From Desulfurococcus amylolyticus Z-533 (GTDB lineage: Archaea > Thermoproteota > Thermoprotei_A > Sulfolobales > Desulfurococcaceae), in assembly GCF_000513855.1 (NCBI RefSeq), contig NZ_KI911318.1, positions 1 to 64,000 of the forward strand: a DNA stretch of 64,000 bases. The letters run 5' to 3'. A model generated the notes under the pieces. It searched no databases. It was given only the letters and a program-made list of their open reading frames with translations, and had not been told where the DNA came from. A program made the translations under genes and the position numbers. Shown one piece after another: positions 53,658-63,021 of this stretch (its first letter is position 1; every line of letters starts with the position of its first letter).

Positions 53658-54164
53658 TCAGGACGGGGAGGAGGACAATAGTTTAATCGTTATTCCAAGA
53701 GCTTTCCTAATGTCTTCTTCGCTGTTTTTAAAGTCCGCATCAGCTGTTAGTAGAGCGTGTATCTGTGCACCTTGTTCTTTCATGGCCTTAATGTAAGCCA
53801 GGTGAAGTAGATCAAGTGTTTTAAGCCTCAATTTCCCTGTTAATTCTATCCCATACGCCAAGGGCTTATAGAATCGACCAATTGGGCTTCTCGAAGACCC
53901 TTTCACATTGATATACCTAAAGTTAAACCTTTTCATAATATACAGGATAATGGCTATGAGTGTTACACGCTCACTTATTTCTAGCTTATCTTTTACAGTG
54001 GTAAGTAGGTTATGTTGTCTAGCAAGTATGCTTGCAAGTTCAGTTACCACTAGCTCAGACACTACTTTATCTTCATGGGCTTCTAGAGTTTTTCTTGCCT
54101 CATCTCTTCTAGGATCCATTGGGTCAAGAGCAGCAACAATCACACTTGTGTCAACGTAGATCAA
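53658..54164 (-). CDS. vapC: VapC-type PIN-domain toxin
   Basis: A 168-residue PIN ribonuclease. Metal-binding acids: Asp in MIYVDTSVIVAALD, Glu in VVTELASILARQ, Asp in TLDLLHLAYIKAM and Asp in LLTADADFKN. Its antitoxin gene ends three bases upstream. The insert around residues 80-105 (NVKGSSRSPIGRF) is unusual in length. Different from the toxin at 34130. Confidence 0.88.
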   Translation of the reverse strand: MIYVDTSVIVAALDPMDPRRDEARKTLEAHEDKVVSELVVTELASILARQHNLLTTVKDKLEISERVTLIAIILYIMKRFNFRYINVKGSSRSPIGRFYKPLAYGIELTGKLRLKTLDLLHLAYIKAMKEQGAQIHALLTADADFKNSEEDIRKALGITIKLLSSSPS

Positions 54165-54167
54165 GGC

Positions 54168-54428
54168 TTAAAACCTCTCCCGTTCAGCTAGTAACTGTTT
54201 CAGAGAACCTTCGAGTTTAATCGGTATATCCCCCTCATCTTCCTCTAGCTCGAAAAGCTTGTCTACAGCCTCAATGATTACTTTAACTCTTCCAACACGC
54301 TTAACGCCAATCCTAATCAAGTCCCTTAAAGCCTCGCTTCTTGAATTATAAACACCTAGATTCACGAGCTCATCAATAAGTCTCAACGTTTCATCATCGA
54401 GTCTAACAGGAACAACCCTACTACCCAT
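54168..54428 (-). CDS. vapB: VapB-type ribbon-helix-helix antitoxin
   Basis: An 86-residue CopG-type protein: strand VVPVRLDDETLRLIDELVN, second helix SRSEALRDLIRIGVKRVG, then a C-terminal acidic tail (EAVDKLFELEEDEGDIPIKLEGSLKQLLAE) that would neutralise the toxin. The TATA-like TACGTATA is just upstream, matching autoregulation. Three bases separate it from the vapC start. Confidence 0.85.
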   Translation of the reverse strand: MGSRVVPVRLDDETLRLIDELVNLGVYNSRSEALRDLIRIGVKRVGRVKVIIEAVDKLFELEEDEGDIPIKLEGSLKQLLAERERF

Positions 54429-54773
54429 AATATATCCCTAAGTATACATATACGTATACGTATTATAAAGCTTTCATTGATGCTAAGGCTATTCCATATT
54501 CGAGGAAAGATCATAACAGCCACAGATATCAAAAGCTCCTATGTTAAATACTAGTATATACTGGGCGATTCAAATGTACAAGTATTAACGTGATCTTAAC
54601 GAATTCTAGGTGTGGAATATTCATTAGTATTGATAGGTGATATGTAGTATAGGTTTACTGCATTATTACAACTGAAAGCCTCGTCCTTTTAGGGCGGGGA
54701 GGAGGCCAGTTCCTTGATGTGGATAAATATTTAAACAAGTTGATTAATGAATGAGAACAATGTGAAGTAGGGG
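54429..54773. other. Noncoding accessory stretch
   Basis: About 345 bases with no gene. It holds the TTAC-hairpin at 54666-54711 and otherwise AT-rich sequence that contains the promoter region of the gene at 54774. Confidence 0.5.
54666..54711 (+). mobile_element. TTAC-flanked hairpin, IS200/IS605 end-like
   Basis: TTAC then AACTGAAAGCCTCGTCCTTT TAGGGCGGGGAGGAGGCCAG. One of the best conserved copies. It lies about 60 bases upstream of the next gene. Confidence 0.7.
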
Positions 54774-55103
54774 ATGTATATGGTTAAAGTGAGAAAGGTA
54801 GTATTGGTGACCGCAGAACACCACCCATACCATAAATTATGGGCAAAGATAGCTGAGGCCCTGAGTAAGAAGATGGGTGTTGAGCTCGAGGTAAGGAAGG
54901 AGGATTACGTATATCTAGTAGAATATGGTGATAAAGATGACCTTGGCATGTCATGGTTACCGCAGATACTCGTGGAACTGGATGATGGAAGAGTACAATG
55001 GGTTCTCTCGCAGCTTCCATTAAACGAGAGATTACAACCAGACGAGGAGAAGGCATTAGAGGTCATGGTTAATAAGCTGAGAGAACTAGGAGTTGAATTA
55101 TAG
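54774..55103 (+). CDS. Small conserved-looking protein, unknown function
   Basis: A 109-residue protein (MVKVRKVVLVTAEHHPYHKLWAKIAEALSKKMGVELEVRKEDYVYL...). It reads as an alpha/beta fold, with a first strand VVLVTAEHH, helix, and C-terminal helix (DEEKALEVMVNKLRELG). I do not recognise the family. It is 28 bases upstream of the aKMT gene, so the two may be expressed together. Start is MVKVRK or MYMVKVR. Confidence 0.6.
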   Translation: MYMVKVRKVVLVTAEHHPYHKLWAKIAEALSKKMGVELEVRKEDYVYLVEYGDKDDLGMSWLPQILVELDDGRVQWVLSQLPLNERLQPDEEKALEVMVNKLRELGVEL

Positions 55104-55131
55104 TAGGCTTGAAAGTTCATAGGGGTTTTCA

Positions 55132-55611
55132 ATGTACTTTGTCCCATTCGTTCCTACGCCCTATCCTGTTGTTAGGGAAATGCTTAAGCTTGCCGGTGCA
55201 GGCAAGGATGATATATTATATGACTTGGGATGCGGTGATGGACGCATCCTCGTAGTAGCTGTGAAAGAGTTTAACGTGAAGAAGGCTGTCGGGATCGAGA
55301 GAGATAGTGAGAGGGTTAAAGAGGCTGTGAGAAGGATAAACGAGGAGGGGATAAGTGATAAAGCAATAGTTATACAGGGAGACTTCTTCGAAACCGATAT
55401 CAGTGAGGCAACGATAGTAACGCTTTTCCTATTAACATCCGTCAACGAGGTGCTACGCCCCAAGTTCGATAAAGAGCTAAGAGATGGAACCAGGATCGTG
55501 AGCCACGAGTTCAGGATACCTGGCTGGAAGCATGAGAAAATGATTGAGGTAAGGGATGATAACGGCTTAACACATGTAGTGTACCTATATATTAAAGGTA
55601 GGCATCTGTAG
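55132..55611 (+). CDS. Archaeal protein-lysine methyltransferase aKMT
   Basis: SAM-dependent methyltransferase matching aKMT of Sulfolobus, which methylates many surface lysines on chromatin and other proteins. The match is close: FVPTPYPVVREMLKLA, DILYDLGCGDGRILVVAVKEFNV (motif I), GIERDSERVKEAV, GDFFETDISEATIVTLFLLTSVNEVLRPKF and RIVSHEFRIPGW. The 159-residue length is that of the family. It uses SAM and releases SAH, cleared by the hydrolase at 8071. Confidence 0.88.
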   Translation: MYFVPFVPTPYPVVREMLKLAGAGKDDILYDLGCGDGRILVVAVKEFNVKKAVGIERDSERVKEAVRRINEEGISDKAIVIQGDFFETDISEATIVTLFLLTSVNEVLRPKFDKELRDGTRIVSHEFRIPGWKHEKMIEVRDDNGLTHVVYLYIKGRHL

Positions 55612-55720
55612 GTATGTTGCTGTTTTCTGGGTTGTGGGTCTTTTAAGAGTTTTGTAGGATGCTTAATGCTCTCCTTGCTTTACCCGTTTAAATGTATAAG
55701 CGCTAGATTCTTTAAGTCTA

Positions 55721-55842
55721 TTGGCGACCCCTTAGCTCCCCGAGACCCATGGCTGTCTACGGGGAGGGAGCCGGGGGAGGAACCATGATAAACCACCCCA
55801 TGAAGACCCAGAAAACCTGGGGCGGGAAACGGTTTCCTAGTA
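55721..55842 (+). ncRNA. Putative structured small RNA
   Basis: The 230-base gap between aKMT and TrmI holds a GC-rich block. A TATA-like GTTTAAATG (55686-55694) lies about 26-30 bases before TTGGCGACCCC (55721). The block folds: CTCCCCG pairs with CGGGGAG around AGAC/GTCT; CCCAG pairs with CTGGG; GGAAAC pairs with GTTTCC near the end. I could not assign it to RNase P, SRP, C/D or H/ACA. The convergent TrmI gene ends at 55843. Confidence 0.45.
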
Positions 55843-56640
55843 TTAGGTGCCTAAATTACACTTGATCCTCCTAGCGAAGATGATGTACCCTGTGTGACCC
55901 ACCATCCTGGTGAAGGGCCTAACCGCATCCCTATCTACTTTATACTCTCTAAGTAATACTTCATAGGAATGTATATCGGTGAAACAACCGGATTCCTGTA
56001 GTTTCAACACTGTTTTTTCAACCTGGTTAATCGTTGGAACATAGACTAATAGCGTCCCGCTTGTCTTTATTAACCCTGCAACGGTGTTTACAGCGTTCCA
56101 GGGATCTGGTATATCCAGGAAGAATGAGTCGAGGGTCTCGCCTAGTGAGACCGGTTCCCTTATATCATGCTTAAGTAATCTAACCCTATTGATTAAGCCA
56201 ACCCTCTCAAGCCTGGTCTTCGTGTTTTCGAGGCTTTTCTCAGAGATATCGAATCCATATAGCAACCCACCATCCCCAATAATACTAGCCAGCATTACTG
56301 TGAGTGCTCCAGAGCCAACTCCGGCTTCACCTATTTTAGAGCCGGGTTTGATTCCTGAGAGGTAGATCATTAAGCCGGCATCCTTCGGGTAAATCACTTG
56401 TGTTACACGTTGAACTAGTAGGGAATAGTCGAATGGAAGGGGTTTAAGAATCAGTACTTCTATTCCTCTCGAGGTTTTAACAATGGAGCCATATGGTTTC
56501 CCAATCAAATCACTGAGCCTTACAACCCCTTTATCTGTACCTAGGACTCCTTCTTTCCTAGCCTTAACAATAAACCTCCTTTTCTCATCAAACACTATTA
56601 ATACATCGTCGTTTTCACTTATTATATCGCCTGCACTCAT
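55843..56640 (-). CDS. trmI: tRNA (adenine-57/58-N1)-methyltransferase TrmI
   Basis: Archaeal TrmI methylates A57 and A58 in the tRNA T-loop. N-terminal beta domain (VLIVFDEKRRFIVKARKEGVLGTDKGVVRLSDLIGKPYGS), then the Rossmann domain with KPGSKIGEAGVGSGALTVMLASIIGDGGLLYGFDISEK, DIREPV and DIPDPWNAV. The 265-residue length is normal. The start at 56640 is the only Met at the N-terminus. Confidence 0.93.
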   Translation of the reverse strand: MSAGDIISENDDVLIVFDEKRRFIVKARKEGVLGTDKGVVRLSDLIGKPYGSIVKTSRGIEVLILKPLPFDYSLLVQRVTQVIYPKDAGLMIYLSGIKPGSKIGEAGVGSGALTVMLASIIGDGGLLYGFDISEKSLENTKTRLERVGLINRVRLLKHDIREPVSLGETLDSFFLDIPDPWNAVNTVAGLIKTSGTLLVYVPTINQVEKTVLKLQESGCFTDIHSYEVLLREYKVDRDAVRPFTRMVGHTGYIIFARRIKCNLGT

Positions 56641-56752
56641 TACTGCTCAGTCCTGGCGTCATTCATCACTAATCAGAAATACCAACCTTCAGCATCGATC
56701 CTATAAAAGATTCATGTATCCTTATAAATCTAGGGAAGAGGTAAGCCGGAAA

Positions 56753-57211
56753 ATGAATACGTTCATCTTCAGTATTAAGCCAGTGTACGCTTACAGGATA
56801 TTCACGGGAGTTAAGAAGTTTGAGTTAAGGAGGTTTCTCGGCTTATATGTAGATGAAGGCGATAGAGTAATACTATATGTAACCGGGAGAGTGAAGGCCG
56901 TTATGGGCGAGTTCACTGCCGGTAGAGTTATAAAGGGACATCCCGAATACATTTGGAAAAAACTCAGGTCTCTAGGCGATATAGGGGTCTCCGGCGAGGA
57001 CTACAGTTATATAAGTGGCTCGAAAAACGCTATGGCAATTGAGGTAGTGAATCCTCTAATGTATAGGCAACCAATAAAACTCGTTGTGCTGAGGAGGATC
57101 TTTCCTGACTTCAACCCACCTATGAGTATGAGAATTCTAGACCCCTTTGATCCAGTAGTTAAAATAGTTTTCGATAAGGCACGTGGACTCTCCATGAGTA
57201 ATACAGGATAG
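56753..57211 (+). CDS. ASCH-domain protein
   Basis: A 152-residue protein with features of the ASCH fold: MNTFIFSIKPVYAYRIFTGVKKFELRRFLGLYVDEGDRVILYVTG and later GEFTAGRVIKG. ASCH domains bind RNA and some have nuclease activity. The C-terminal third has MSMRILDPFDP. The frame is open well upstream, opposite TrmI, but MNTFIFSIKP is where the family begins and a TATA-like CTTATAAAT lies about 30 bases before it. The function is not known. Confidence 0.65.
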   Translation: MNTFIFSIKPVYAYRIFTGVKKFELRRFLGLYVDEGDRVILYVTGRVKAVMGEFTAGRVIKGHPEYIWKKLRSLGDIGVSGEDYSYISGSKNAMAIEVVNPLMYRQPIKLVVLRRIFPDFNPPMSMRILDPFDPVVKIVFDKARGLSMSNTG

Positions 57212-57240
57212 TGTATAAGATAGACTCTACTTTTGAAAAA

Positions 57241-57408
57241 CTATATCTCGGAGGCCTCCCTGATCCAGAGCTCCTTCTTTAGTAGATCCCTGATCGCTAC
57301 CCTTATAACCTCGCTCCTACTACTATACCTACCTATTCTGACCAGCTCATCTATCCCTTCAACGTAGAGCTCAGGCATTTTCACCGTGATTAAACGCATC
57401 TTTGGCAT
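57241..57408 (-). CDS. CopG-like ribbon-helix-helix regulator
   Basis: A ~55-residue transcription regulator. Strand [42 protein letters not shown]: strand, helix, turn, helix of the CopG/NikR class. Start chosen at MPKMRLITV (57408); the frame remains open to 57450. No toxin is adjacent. A target is unknown, although the GT-C gene is just downstream on the same strand. Confidence 0.8.
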   Translation of the reverse strand: MPKMRLITVKMPELYVEGIDELVRIGRYSSRSEVIRVAIRDLLKKELWIREASEI

Positions 57409-57485
57409 AACACCCGACATATTAAACCCCGGTAATATTATGGGCTTCACAGAAAGCTTAAAAATCCTTGACCTAGTTAATGCCC

Positions 57486-58889
57486 CTAACTCAATAATAG
57501 CTTGACGATGTAGGAGAATAATTTACTGTATGAACTACCCACGTAGGTAATGTTATCCTTATTCAACACGTAGACAACCATGTATGCCAGGTACATGTAT
57601 GTGAATGGAGCCAATTGTATGCTGTAGAAACTATACTGTGATCTCCCTCCCATAGCCCATACTATAAGGTAGCCTGTGAATACTCCTACCAGGTAAATCC
57701 AGAGGATGCCATACCTCTTGTCCTTGATGATTAACGGAGCCAGCAACACTAGTGATACTAGCACAGTGGACCAAAACGGGTAGAACCCAATAGCTACCAC
57801 CGTTGGATCCACGTATACAGTAAACCCGTTTACACCTAGAAACCAGTCCCAAGGAGAAGAACTACCCGGACATGGCCCATTACACTTTATGCTTGTATGC
57901 CACTCTATAGAACCGAGCAGAGAGTATTTGACCCAGTTGCCTAGACCCATATACCTTATTAATGGTATGGATACGCATGTGAATGCCAGTAGGAATAGTG
58001 ATGTGGCAGCGAGTATGAATACTATTGTAGTGTAAGCCAGGTTGGCGAAAGAGGGGTTTTTCCTGAGCTCCCTCCTAAGGTAAAGTATTAGTAGTGGTAT
58101 CAACGTGAATAACCCGGTGAACTTGAATAATCCAGCGATAATGCCGGCTATAAGTGATTCATAGTACTTCCTGTCTACCGCGTAGTGGAATGAGAGTATG
58201 GAGAAGAAAGTTGTGAAACCATCTAGGAGTACTATGGAGAAAAGCGTCCTAGTCAATGGATCCACCATGAATAGCAATGAGGTAGCAAATGCAACAACGA
58301 TATTACCAGTAAGCTTCCTCATAGATGAGTAAACCAGTATTACCGATAATGCTCCAAGCAGCACCACGGGTAGCCTCCAGTATAATGGCTGATCCCCCAC
58401 TAGGTACATTACGGCCGCAGTGATATACTTGCCTAGCGGCGGGTGCTCTTGGTTGATGTAGTTGTTTATACCATTGTGATCAGGCATCATCCACCCGGGT
58501 ATTACATCGCTTACACTAATATACTTCTTAATCTCATCGATGAAAAGGGTTAGATTACCCTTGTACCCCGAAGCATAGAATGCCTTTAAATCACTGTAGT
58601 CGCTCCGTATGGATACTCCGAGCTTTCCAGCTATCCTCATTATCAGTGAGTAATCTATCTGGCCATTATAGATTATCGTGTAGCCATAGTTATCCTCAGG
58701 CATCCTGGGTTCCAATCCGAAAACCTTGACGAGTATAGTGCGTGCGGAGCCTACATACCATACCTCATCAGATACATAGCCCTTACCCATCTTCACCGAT
58801 TCAAGTTCTTCAAAGTGGTACGCGTTAAGAGCGAAAACCATGATAGCAATCACAGCGATAACAATTACCAGTATTCTCTCCCTAACCAA
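57486..58889 (-). CDS. GT-C glycosyltransferase, PMT/GT39-like membrane protein
   Basis: A 467-residue protein of about ten membrane helices. It is like dolichyl-phosphate-mannose protein mannosyltransferases: [13 protein letters not shown] with the acidic pair in the first outside loop, EHPPLGKYI, the [23 protein letters not shown] helix, and [22 protein letters not shown]. It probably transfers a sugar from a lipid carrier to a protein or lipid on the outer face, such as the S-layer protein. A dolichol-kinase-like gene is at 6589. Confidence 0.8.
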   Translation of the reverse strand: MVRERILVIVIAVIAIMVFALNAYHFEELESVKMGKGYVSDEVWYVGSARTILVKVFGLEPRMPEDNYGYTIIYNGQIDYSLIMRIAGKLGVSIRSDYSDLKAFYASGYKGNLTLFIDEIKKYISVSDVIPGWMMPDHNGINNYINQEHPPLGKYITAAVMYLVGDQPLYWRLPVVLLGALSVILVYSSMRKLTGNIVVAFATSLLFMVDPLTRTLFSIVLLDGFTTFFSILSFHYAVDRKYYESLIAGIIAGLFKFTGLFTLIPLLILYLRRELRKNPSFANLAYTTIVFILAATSLFLLAFTCVSIPLIRYMGLGNWVKYSLLGSIEWHTSIKCNGPCPGSSSPWDWFLGVNGFTVYVDPTVVAIGFYPFWSTVLVSLVLLAPLIIKDKRYGILWIYLVGVFTGYLIVWAMGGRSQYSFYSIQLAPFTYMYLAYMVVYVLNKDNITYVGSSYSKLFSYIVKLLLS

Positions 58890-59048
58890 TAAAACCCCCT
58901 TCAGCTAAATAGATTACCTACCCTATATTAATAACTGCTCTTGGCGGGCTTGCTAGTTTCTCCACATCTATTCTGGGTTTACATCTGTAAAGAAGAAGGC
59001 TAAATGGGAAAAAGTTATTAAGTCTTAGATGTAATTCAAAAAACAGGA

Positions 59049-59132
59049 GCCGGGGTCGCCTAGCCTGGTAGGGCGCCGGCCTGCTAAGCCGGTGGGGGAT
59101 TCCCCGCGCGGGTTCAAATCCCGCCCCCGGCG
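59049..59132 (+). tRNA. tRNA-Ser (GCT)
   Basis: An 84-nt class II tRNA: acceptor GCCGGGG with CCCCGGC, anticodon stem CCGGC/GCCGG around CTGCTAA giving anticodon GCT, a long variable arm (GGGGGATTCCCC), T-arm GCGGGTTCAAATCCCGC. Discriminator G. CCA not encoded. Confidence 0.95.
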
Positions 59133-59170
59133 TTGTTTCCACACGGCTTCATTTCATTGATGAGACTGTG

Positions 59171-60421
59171 TTATCCTTCAGGGCTGAGAGAGGTCAGTAG
59201 TAGGTCTATACTGTATACTACTGCTAATGCGTTCCTGAATTGAACCACCCATTGGACTGGGTTGTCTAGGGAGGTTGGCTGAGGCGATGGAACTATGCCT
59301 AGGATGCTCGATAAGTAGCTGGAAATAGTTGCCGCCTCAAACCATAGGGCGATGATTAAGGCGTTGGCCGCCTCTATTAGCAGGGTTAATAAAGTGTTTC
59401 CACGCATCTTTGTTGCTATTAGTGGGAGGAGCGTGATTACAAGTGTCTGTGGAACCATTTGTGGATGTATGCTGTATAATGAAAACATTAATATTGTAAT
59501 GTATCTCAAGACCTCCTCTTTATCATGAGTAGTTAGAGGCGGGCTCATAGAGTAGAGCGTTAGCATCAAAAATAGCCATAGTCCAGTGTTGAAAGCATAT
59601 GCGGCTCCCTCACTCAGCTTTGATGTGAGTAGTAAGAAGACTCCGTTATTAAAGGCTGGTTGAAGCATGTTGTTTAAGATGTAGCCTGGATAATCTGGGG
59701 CAAGGAATACGATAATAAAGTATGGGGTTAATCCGAACAGTATGCCTGTGATAACGGATTTCCCCTCCATATTGTCTCTGATTACTAGATATATTAGTAA
59801 ACCCAGTAAGACCATTGTGAAAAAGTTTATTGACATACCAAGCGCTGAGAATAATCCAGCCTTATCCAGCTTACCCTCCCTAATACTTATCAAGGCCTCG
59901 ATAATAAATGGTAGCGCATAAGTGTCGAAACCGTAAACACCATAAACCACAATGGTTAAAGCATAGAGCGGGTAGAGCCTGGCAGTGAACCGGGTGGATG
60001 CCCTGTAGACACTATAGGTGATCGCAATGGCAGAGAGGATCGAGTGAAGCATGTAGGAGATCGTTAGAAAAACACCTGGTCCAGCCGAGTACTGTAGGCC
60101 AAACATGGTGATCAAAGCTAGGATGAAACCTGCGAGGGGAGGCTGGTTTAACCTGTAATCTATAAAGGGGATGACTAGGGCTGATCCACCCCTGCAAAGA
60201 GAAAAAGCATCGTTTCTATCTATCCAGAACCAACTGGCTTGATTACATGGCTCACTATAGAACACGTATTTAACTAGGGCGTATACATCATTGTATAGGG
60301 GGGAGCCCAGTATCACATGCTTAAAAACCGCTTCCTGGACTTCTATGGGCATATGTAGTATTGTCGATAAAATCACTAGAATAATGGTTACAGCCAACAT
60401 TAATTTAATGCGGGATTCCAA
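59171..60421 (-). CDS. Polytopic membrane protein, possible GT-C transferase
   Basis: A 416-residue membrane protein with about ten hydrophobic helices. The outside loop after the first helix (KYVFYSEPCNQASWFWIDRNDAFSLCRGGSALVIPFIDYRLNQPPLAG) contains an acid residue pair region and PPL, as in GT-C glycosyltransferases, but I cannot name a family. Downstream helices are regular. It overlaps no neighbour; it is 13 bases downstream of polB1 on the same strand. Confidence 0.55.
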   Translation of the reverse strand: MESRIKLMLAVTIILVILSTILHMPIEVQEAVFKHVILGSPLYNDVYALVKYVFYSEPCNQASWFWIDRNDAFSLCRGGSALVIPFIDYRLNQPPLAGFILALITMFGLQYSAGPGVFLTISYMLHSILSAIAITYSVYRASTRFTARLYPLYALTIVVYGVYGFDTYALPFIIEALISIREGKLDKAGLFSALGMSINFFTMVLLGLLIYLVIRDNMEGKSVITGILFGLTPYFIIVFLAPDYPGYILNNMLQPAFNNGVFLLLTSKLSEGAAYAFNTGLWLFLMLTLYSMSPPLTTHDKEEVLRYITILMFSLYSIHPQMVPQTLVITLLPLIATKMRGNTLLTLLIEAANALIIALWFEAATISSYLSSILGIVPSPQPTSLDNPVQWVVQFRNALAVVYSIDLLLTSLSPEG

Positions 60422-60434
60422 TATCGAACACCAT

Positions 60435-63014
60435 TTATCTTTGTGACATATAGCTTGCTAGCTTTACTCCAACTATGTCCTCCCATTTTATGGAGAGAGC
60501 GGATAATAATTGCTCTAACCCGCTCTTCAATAATTCAATATATTTCTCAGGATCTACTTCATGAAGCCTGGTTAACTGTATTGCCTTATAATCGTCCCTG
60601 CTCTTTACTTTAACATAGGTTATTATATCGCCTTCCTGCACGCTGATACCATAATCGATTAATTGCTGGGCTGCCTTTACATGTGGTGGCTTCGTTTTAT
60701 TATAACTTGAAGGAGGCTTGGTTAATGCAACCCTTATCGCTAGATGATCCAATGGTATCTCCTTCCGCTTTAATCCATCATAATATTCTTTCAGCATCTC
60801 TCTAAGCCAGTCAACGAACACCACGAAGTTCTCAGGGGTTTCAATAGCCTTCATCTTCTCTAGCATCTCCTTAAATAGCTCCTTAAGAAACTCTGGTGTG
60901 TTCCGCTTCTTTGCGACGAGCCCCTTTATCTCGATCCCCCCGTCCTTCATCCTGCCTAGGTAATTCTTTTTCAACCCTGTGAAAACCACGTATGTGAACT
61001 CCTTATCCAACTCTATTTCCAAGCCGAGGTTTTCCAGTATCCATTTCTGGAGCATCTCCAGCTGGCTTTGGTTAGGATTCCACACGAAGATAGAGTCTGT
61101 GTCGCCATATAATGGCTTTATCCCTAGTTCGGCAGCTTTGAGAATAATTGTTAGAAAAGACTTCCTACCCATGGCTGTAACGCTTTCAGCCACAGCTGGC
61201 GAGAATAAGTAGAATCGTTCATCACCGAAGACGCCATAGCTCGCGTTAATGAAGACTTTTATAGCGCGTTGGACAACGTCATACCATGCCAGTAGGTCTT
61301 TAGGTAATGTCTTATCCTTTGCTCTCTTCTTGTATATTCCAACTCTAAAATCCCTCAGTATACCCGTGATCTGTGCTGTTAAACCAGGTTTCTCAACGCA
61401 GACCACGTGTAGTTTTCTACCCGTTTCATCAATTATATCTATTGTCGACTTACACCAGGGCATATCAACCGTTTCATAGCTTAAATTATATTTTTTAATT
61501 ATGCTTGGGTACAGTGACGCTATATCTAGTACTGTTACATTGAAGAATATGCCTCGTGGAGGCTCAATTACCAGTGCACCAGCGTATTTCTTACCTTCGA
61601 TAGTCGCTTTTGTACCTGCTTTACCAGCATACCTTCTTATATCCTCACTATTAGGTATAAGATATCCCAGCCTCCTATGCTCCCAGAAGAACTGGTTCTG
61701 TATCCAGTTAGATATCTGTCGTCTACACACATCCTCGATACTTGTTTTGGAAATACGGGCTAGTAGAATCATTAGCTTCCATACAAGCTCGTTGCTGAAT
61801 ATAGTTAACTGTAGAGTTATATCGGCATCCCTCATGTTGTAAGCTATAAGGTGGGATGCCGAGATATCGCCGATCGCCTCCTCAAACCCTATTTTAGATA
61901 TGCCGATGAGTGCCGAGGACACCGCATCAAGCTTCTCCTCCTGGTACTTGCCTCCAAAGGCATAGTTCTTCACGGCTCTATTCGAGAAGAACTTATAGAG
62001 GTCTAGGTGTATCCCTGTATCAATTCTAACCATGTCCTCGCCGAGGATGAATGGGATTGTGTGTCTCGGTATCCCTAGTCTTATGGCCCTTGTATAAATA
62101 TACATTAAGTCGAAGTTATCCCCATTATAAGTGAGTACTACAGGGTACCTTGAAATAGTCTTGAGAGCTTCAAGGATCAACGCCTTCTCTGAGTCGAATA
62201 CCTCAACCTCAATATCGACAGGGTAGTCATCAGACATGTAGTCGAATCTCTCTTTGAATCTTCTCCCCAGTAGAAGTACCTTTCTAAAGCCATTATTTGA
62301 TGAAAGCCCTATACTGATAACAGGGTATTCTCCCTGTCTTGGATTAGGTATTCTACCTTTAAAGGGCGTATACACCTCGATATCGATAGCTATTCTCAAT
62401 GCTTTTGGCGGCGCTTCCTCAAATAGTAGTAGGTAGTCCTCGGCTAGTTTAATAGTTTCCTCGGGCTCGTTCTTAAATAATTCCCTTAACGATTGTATCA
62501 GTGTTAACGGTATCTCGGGTTTCACCAGTGTTATTCTCGGCTTGGAGCCATCGTTCTCGATGATGTACTTCATTCCCGGGATTAATCCATTATCATAGAC
62601 ATAGTTATTATGGTATTTGATTTTAGCTTCCCATACAGAGGCGTTACTAGGCATCTTTGACCTTAGCTTCTTCACTGCTAATGGGTCTCTCGTGATTATC
62701 TTGGTGACTCTGATCTTCTTCATGGTTAACGGGTTAGTCTTATATACTTCCTCGAAGCCTTCGACATACTTATCCCTGGCTATATCATTTAATGATTTTA
62801 CCTCGTCAATGCTTAGATCTGTTAGGAAATATGGCTTATGCCCAACTGGATCCATTATTTTTACCAGTTTACTGCCATCCTCATCGAGGAACTCTAGTAT
62901 TGCTTTCCCCAGCCTTCCATCATAGTATACTCCGAGCAGGTAGTGTGGTTTGCTTAAAACCTTGTACGATGTGAAAGACTCCTTAACATGTAGTGGTGTA
63001 TCCATGCTTCGCAT
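60435..63014 (-). CDS. Family B DNA polymerase, PolB1-type
   Basis: An 859-residue replicative polymerase. Exo I RIAIDIEVYTPF, Exo II LTYNGDNFDLMYIY, Exo III YNMRDADITLQL; polymerase motif A DIASLYPSIIK, motif B KVFINASYGVFGD and C YGDTDSIFVW. All catalytic residues are retained. In Crenarchaea PolB1 is the main replicase, PolB3 (45508) plays other roles; the length and motif context support that assignment. A second Met three codons later is an alternative start. NAC lies a few bases upstream. Confidence 0.93.
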   Translation of the reverse strand: MRSMDTPLHVKESFTSYKVLSKPHYLLGVYYDGRLGKAILEFLDEDGSKLVKIMDPVGHKPYFLTDLSIDEVKSLNDIARDKYVEGFEEVYKTNPLTMKKIRVTKIITRDPLAVKKLRSKMPSNASVWEAKIKYHNNYVYDNGLIPGMKYIIENDGSKPRITLVKPEIPLTLIQSLRELFKNEPEETIKLAEDYLLLFEEAPPKALRIAIDIEVYTPFKGRIPNPRQGEYPVISIGLSSNNGFRKVLLLGRRFKERFDYMSDDYPVDIEVEVFDSEKALILEALKTISRYPVVLTYNGDNFDLMYIYTRAIRLGIPRHTIPFILGEDMVRIDTGIHLDLYKFFSNRAVKNYAFGGKYQEEKLDAVSSALIGISKIGFEEAIGDISASHLIAYNMRDADITLQLTIFSNELVWKLMILLARISKTSIEDVCRRQISNWIQNQFFWEHRRLGYLIPNSEDIRRYAGKAGTKATIEGKKYAGALVIEPPRGIFFNVTVLDIASLYPSIIKKYNLSYETVDMPWCKSTIDIIDETGRKLHVVCVEKPGLTAQITGILRDFRVGIYKKRAKDKTLPKDLLAWYDVVQRAIKVFINASYGVFGDERFYLFSPAVAESVTAMGRKSFLTIILKAAELGIKPLYGDTDSIFVWNPNQSQLEMLQKWILENLGLEIELDKEFTYVVFTGLKKNYLGRMKDGGIEIKGLVAKKRNTPEFLKELFKEMLEKMKAIETPENFVVFVDWLREMLKEYYDGLKRKEIPLDHLAIRVALTKPPSSYNKTKPPHVKAAQQLIDYGISVQEGDIITYVKVKSRDDYKAIQLTRLHEVDPEKYIELLKSGLEQLLSALSIKWEDIVGVKLASYMSQR

Positions 63015-63021
63015 GGATCCT

